Positions 4,479 through 6,170 of a stretch of 6,170 bases of DNA are shown here, piece after piece (the stretch's first letter is position 1; the number at the start of each line of letters is the position of its first letter). The notes beneath the pieces were generated by a model. That model was not told the origin of the DNA. It did not search any database and saw only the letters and a list, made by a program, of their open reading frames with translations. Source of the DNA: a bacterium (lineage in GTDB: Bacteria; UBA9089; UBA9088). The position numbers and the translations under genes were made by a program. The stretch lies in contig DNCM01000134.1 in assembly GCA_003498085.1 (NCBI GenBank), forward strand, positions 1 to 6,170, given 5' to 3'.

Positions 4479-6170
4479 TTGGGATATGGAGTATATTCTT
4501 CTTTCAATTCTACTTCAACCATTCATTACAACAACCTCTTTGGAAACAAAAATGGTGATTTAACAAAAGGCTTTGGTGTCTATCATGATGGAAGTTCTGG
4601 CACAATCTCTGCTACCTTAAACTATTGGGGTGCAAATTCTGGTCCATATCATGGAACTTCAAATCCATCAGGTCAAGGGGATAAAGTAAGTGATTGGGTT
4701 GACTATAGGCTTTATCTTACAGGAACATTCACTGGACCAAATATTTCAGTTGTTCCAACATCAGGTTTAATTGACACAACAATAACAGTTGAAGGGATAG
4801 CTTTCGAATCGAATAAAACAATTTCAATTTCCTTCTGCACCCATCTAACCATCACCACAACCCAATCAAGTATAAATGGAACATTCTCAACCACATTTAT
4901 TGTCTCAATCCAACTCCCTGGCACAAAGGTTATTACTGCAACCGATACAGAAGGCAACCTTGCAACAACCACATTTTATCTTCTTCCCCCAACATTTTTA
5001 AGGATTATTCCATCTAGCAATGTTATTGCCAGGGGACAAGAATTTAATGTTGATGTTAGAATTGATGATATTAGAGACCTTGCGGCAGCACAGGTTTATC
5101 TTTTGTTTGACCCAAATACATTGGAGGTTAAAAATATTACATCTGGTCCATTTCCTCCCTCTTCCATGAATACTTATAACACAAATACATCTGGATGTAT
5201 TTATTACCTTGCTGGATTACTAACAGACTCTGCGTCCGGAAGTGGTATTTTGTTCTCTGCTACATTCAAAGGAAAAGAACAGGGAACATCAAGCCTTAAA
5301 TTTGGAAATAATACTATCCTTGCAAATACAATGAGCCAATCAATTCCATTTAACAAAGACGAAGGCTTAATTTATGTTGCAGAGTCAATAAGGGTCTATC
5401 CAGAAAACAAAACAATAAGGGCAGGAGATGTCCAAGACTATATTGCAGAGGCAATCTGTGGACAAGAAACAGTAAATGTTACAGGCTCAACAACATTTAC
5501 AAGTCAAGGTGGAGGTTCCTGGACAACAAACTCATTCCTTGCAAAATATATTGGAACCTGGACGATAACAGGGGAATTTTTAGGCTTAATTGGAGCAACA
5601 AGTGTAATTATAACCCCAGGCACACCAACAACCTTGCTTTATATTTCAGGCAATAATCAAACAGCAAACTGCACAGAGACTTTGGAATATCCCTTTGTTG
5701 TCAAAGTAGAGGATAGCTATAACAACCCTTGCCCTGATGTTCTAATAGACTTTGTTATTACAGGCAATCCCATTGGTGCAACGGGTTATGTGTTATCAAC
5801 AACCACAACAAAGACAAACACAAATGGAACTGCATCAAGTTATCTTACTTTAGGCACAGAACCACCTGGCTCATATACCATAGAGGCAAGAAATGCAAAC
5901 CTTTCTGGCTCACCAATAATATTTACTGCATACTCATTAAGAAGATTTGGCAATATCTCTGGAACCTGTCTTATTGACAGGGGAACAGAAAGCCAAAAGC
6001 AATCTGGAATCTTGGTAAGGCTTATAGAAACAGGGGAAACAAAGACAACAAACCAAGATTCTTACTTTATCTTTACAGACATCCCTGTTGGAACATACAC
6101 ACTAGCATTTACATATCTAGGGGCAACACCAGCAACAAAGACAGATGTTTTAATCACAAAAACACAATTT
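4149..6170 (+). CDS. Long uninterrupted 3' segment of the surface protein: beta-helix coils, TIG-like, cohesin-like and Ig-like modules (partial)
   Basis: This frame has no stop from 4149 to the window end, about 670 codons, so it is the intact part of the broken gene. Coils of the beta-helix run to about 4620 and end in LNYWGANSGPYHGTSNPSG, a common beta-helix C-terminal motif. A TIG/IPT-like Ig domain (about 4726-4990) has ISVVPTSGLIDTTITVEG. A cohesin-like domain (about 4991-5383) has EFNVDVRIDDI, AAAQVYLLFDPNTLEV and SGSGILFSATFKG. An Ig-like domain (5384-5636) begins IRVYPENKTIRAGD and includes FLAKYIGTWTITGEF. A Big_1-like domain (5634-5940) has YPFVVKVEDSYNNPCPDV. A carboxypeptidase-regulatory-like beta-sandwich (5941 on) has ISGTCLIDRGT and SYFIFTDIPVGTYTLAF. 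No good start codon lies at its head (first in-frame candidate TTG at 4251), so it probably was not an independent gene. Domain names are by motif and unverified. Confidence 0.75.
4160..4173 (+). repeat. 7-bp tandem duplication (TCACAAG x2) that breaks the reading frame
   Basis: TCACAAG occurs twice back to back. Deleting one copy restores ...ISQDTGGQGG..., matching ISQNTGGQGG in the next coil unit, and restores the 123-bp period. The mutation is therefore clear in size and place. It moves the frame from 2 to 3, and the unrestored frame stops at 4265-4267. Confidence 0.85.

Larger units (their letters stand above)
3619..6170 (+). pseudogene. Large secreted beta-helix / Ig-like / cohesin-like surface protein, frameshifted near its 5' end, 3' end beyond window
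   Basis: One protein can be followed through three frames. In frame 1 from a TTG at 3619, a Lys-rich start and AILILAF hydrophobic run lead to WTETYVSGTITSNTIWT, stopped by TAA at 3718. Frame 3 resumes with TNSPYIATDTVYV and VILTIEPGVTIRF, stopping at 3894. Frame 2 resumes with ITFTSDQVTHMPGHW. It is lost at a 7-bp duplication (4160-4173), after which frame 3 is open to the window end. Joined, this is a typical N-terminal cap and right-handed parallel beta-helix (to about 4720) followed by Ig-type and cohesin-like modules. It was probably an exported cell-surface or extracellular adhesin- or scaffold-like protein. The start is uncertain: no ATG is in frame, and a Lys interrupts the signal-peptide core. 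True decay is favoured, but the two single-base events could be sequencing errors. Divergent from the membrane gene, with only 14 bp between the two proposed starts. Confidence 0.7.

Noticed and set aside
4712..4972. 86-codon minus-strand frame
   Set aside because: Antisense to the TIG-like domain; its Val-rich composition reflects plus-strand Thr and Asn codons.

Overview
The window is AT-rich, with Arg codons mostly AGA/AGG, frequent ATA, A/T homopolymers and the standard genetic code. The gene types are two polytopic GT-C-like membrane glycosyltransferases and a very large secreted beta-helix/Ig/cohesin-like surface protein. One gene contains an A-rich heptad element ((A/G)TCAAAA ... GCATTTT). 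This combination resembles uncultivated bacterial lineages from groundwater or sediment metagenomes (Omnitrophota- or Desantisbacteria-like). That placement is from memory of sequence style; the window has no phylogenetic marker.

Layout. (1) Positions 3-2045, + strand: the 3' part (680 codons) of a DUF2723-family membrane glycosyltransferase with four C-terminal TPRs, the architecture of human TMEM260. Its 5' end lies outside the window. An A-rich/T-rich repeat element of about 140 bp sits in frame inside it (about 458-598). (2) Positions 2084-3604, - strand, convergent with gene 1: a second, unrelated GT-C-like multi-pass membrane protein. It has a good candidate promoter only 7 nt from its ATG, so its mRNA may be leaderless. 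A small hairpin in the 38-nt convergent gap may be its terminator. (3) From about 3619 to the window end, + strand, divergent from gene 2: one long reading frame for a secreted protein, broken in its first 560 bp. The order is signal-peptide-like start, right-handed beta-helix, TIG-like Ig domain, cohesin-like domain, two further Ig-like domains, and a carboxypeptidase-regulatory-like domain cut by the window end. Three frameshifts break it: one base missing near 3717, one base missing near 3870, and an exact 7-bp tandem duplication at 4160-4173. From 4149 the frame is open to the last base.

How the parts may relate (inference). Both membrane proteins look like lipid-linked-sugar-dependent transferases acting on the outer face of the cytoplasmic membrane. 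The secreted protein is Thr/Ser/Gly-rich and carries a TIG/IPT-like domain, the fold that human TMEM260 O-mannosylates. A bacterial glycosyltransferase/surface-protein pairing is therefore a testable idea, though genomic proximity is the only link seen here. No RNA genes, CRISPR array, transposase or origin were seen.
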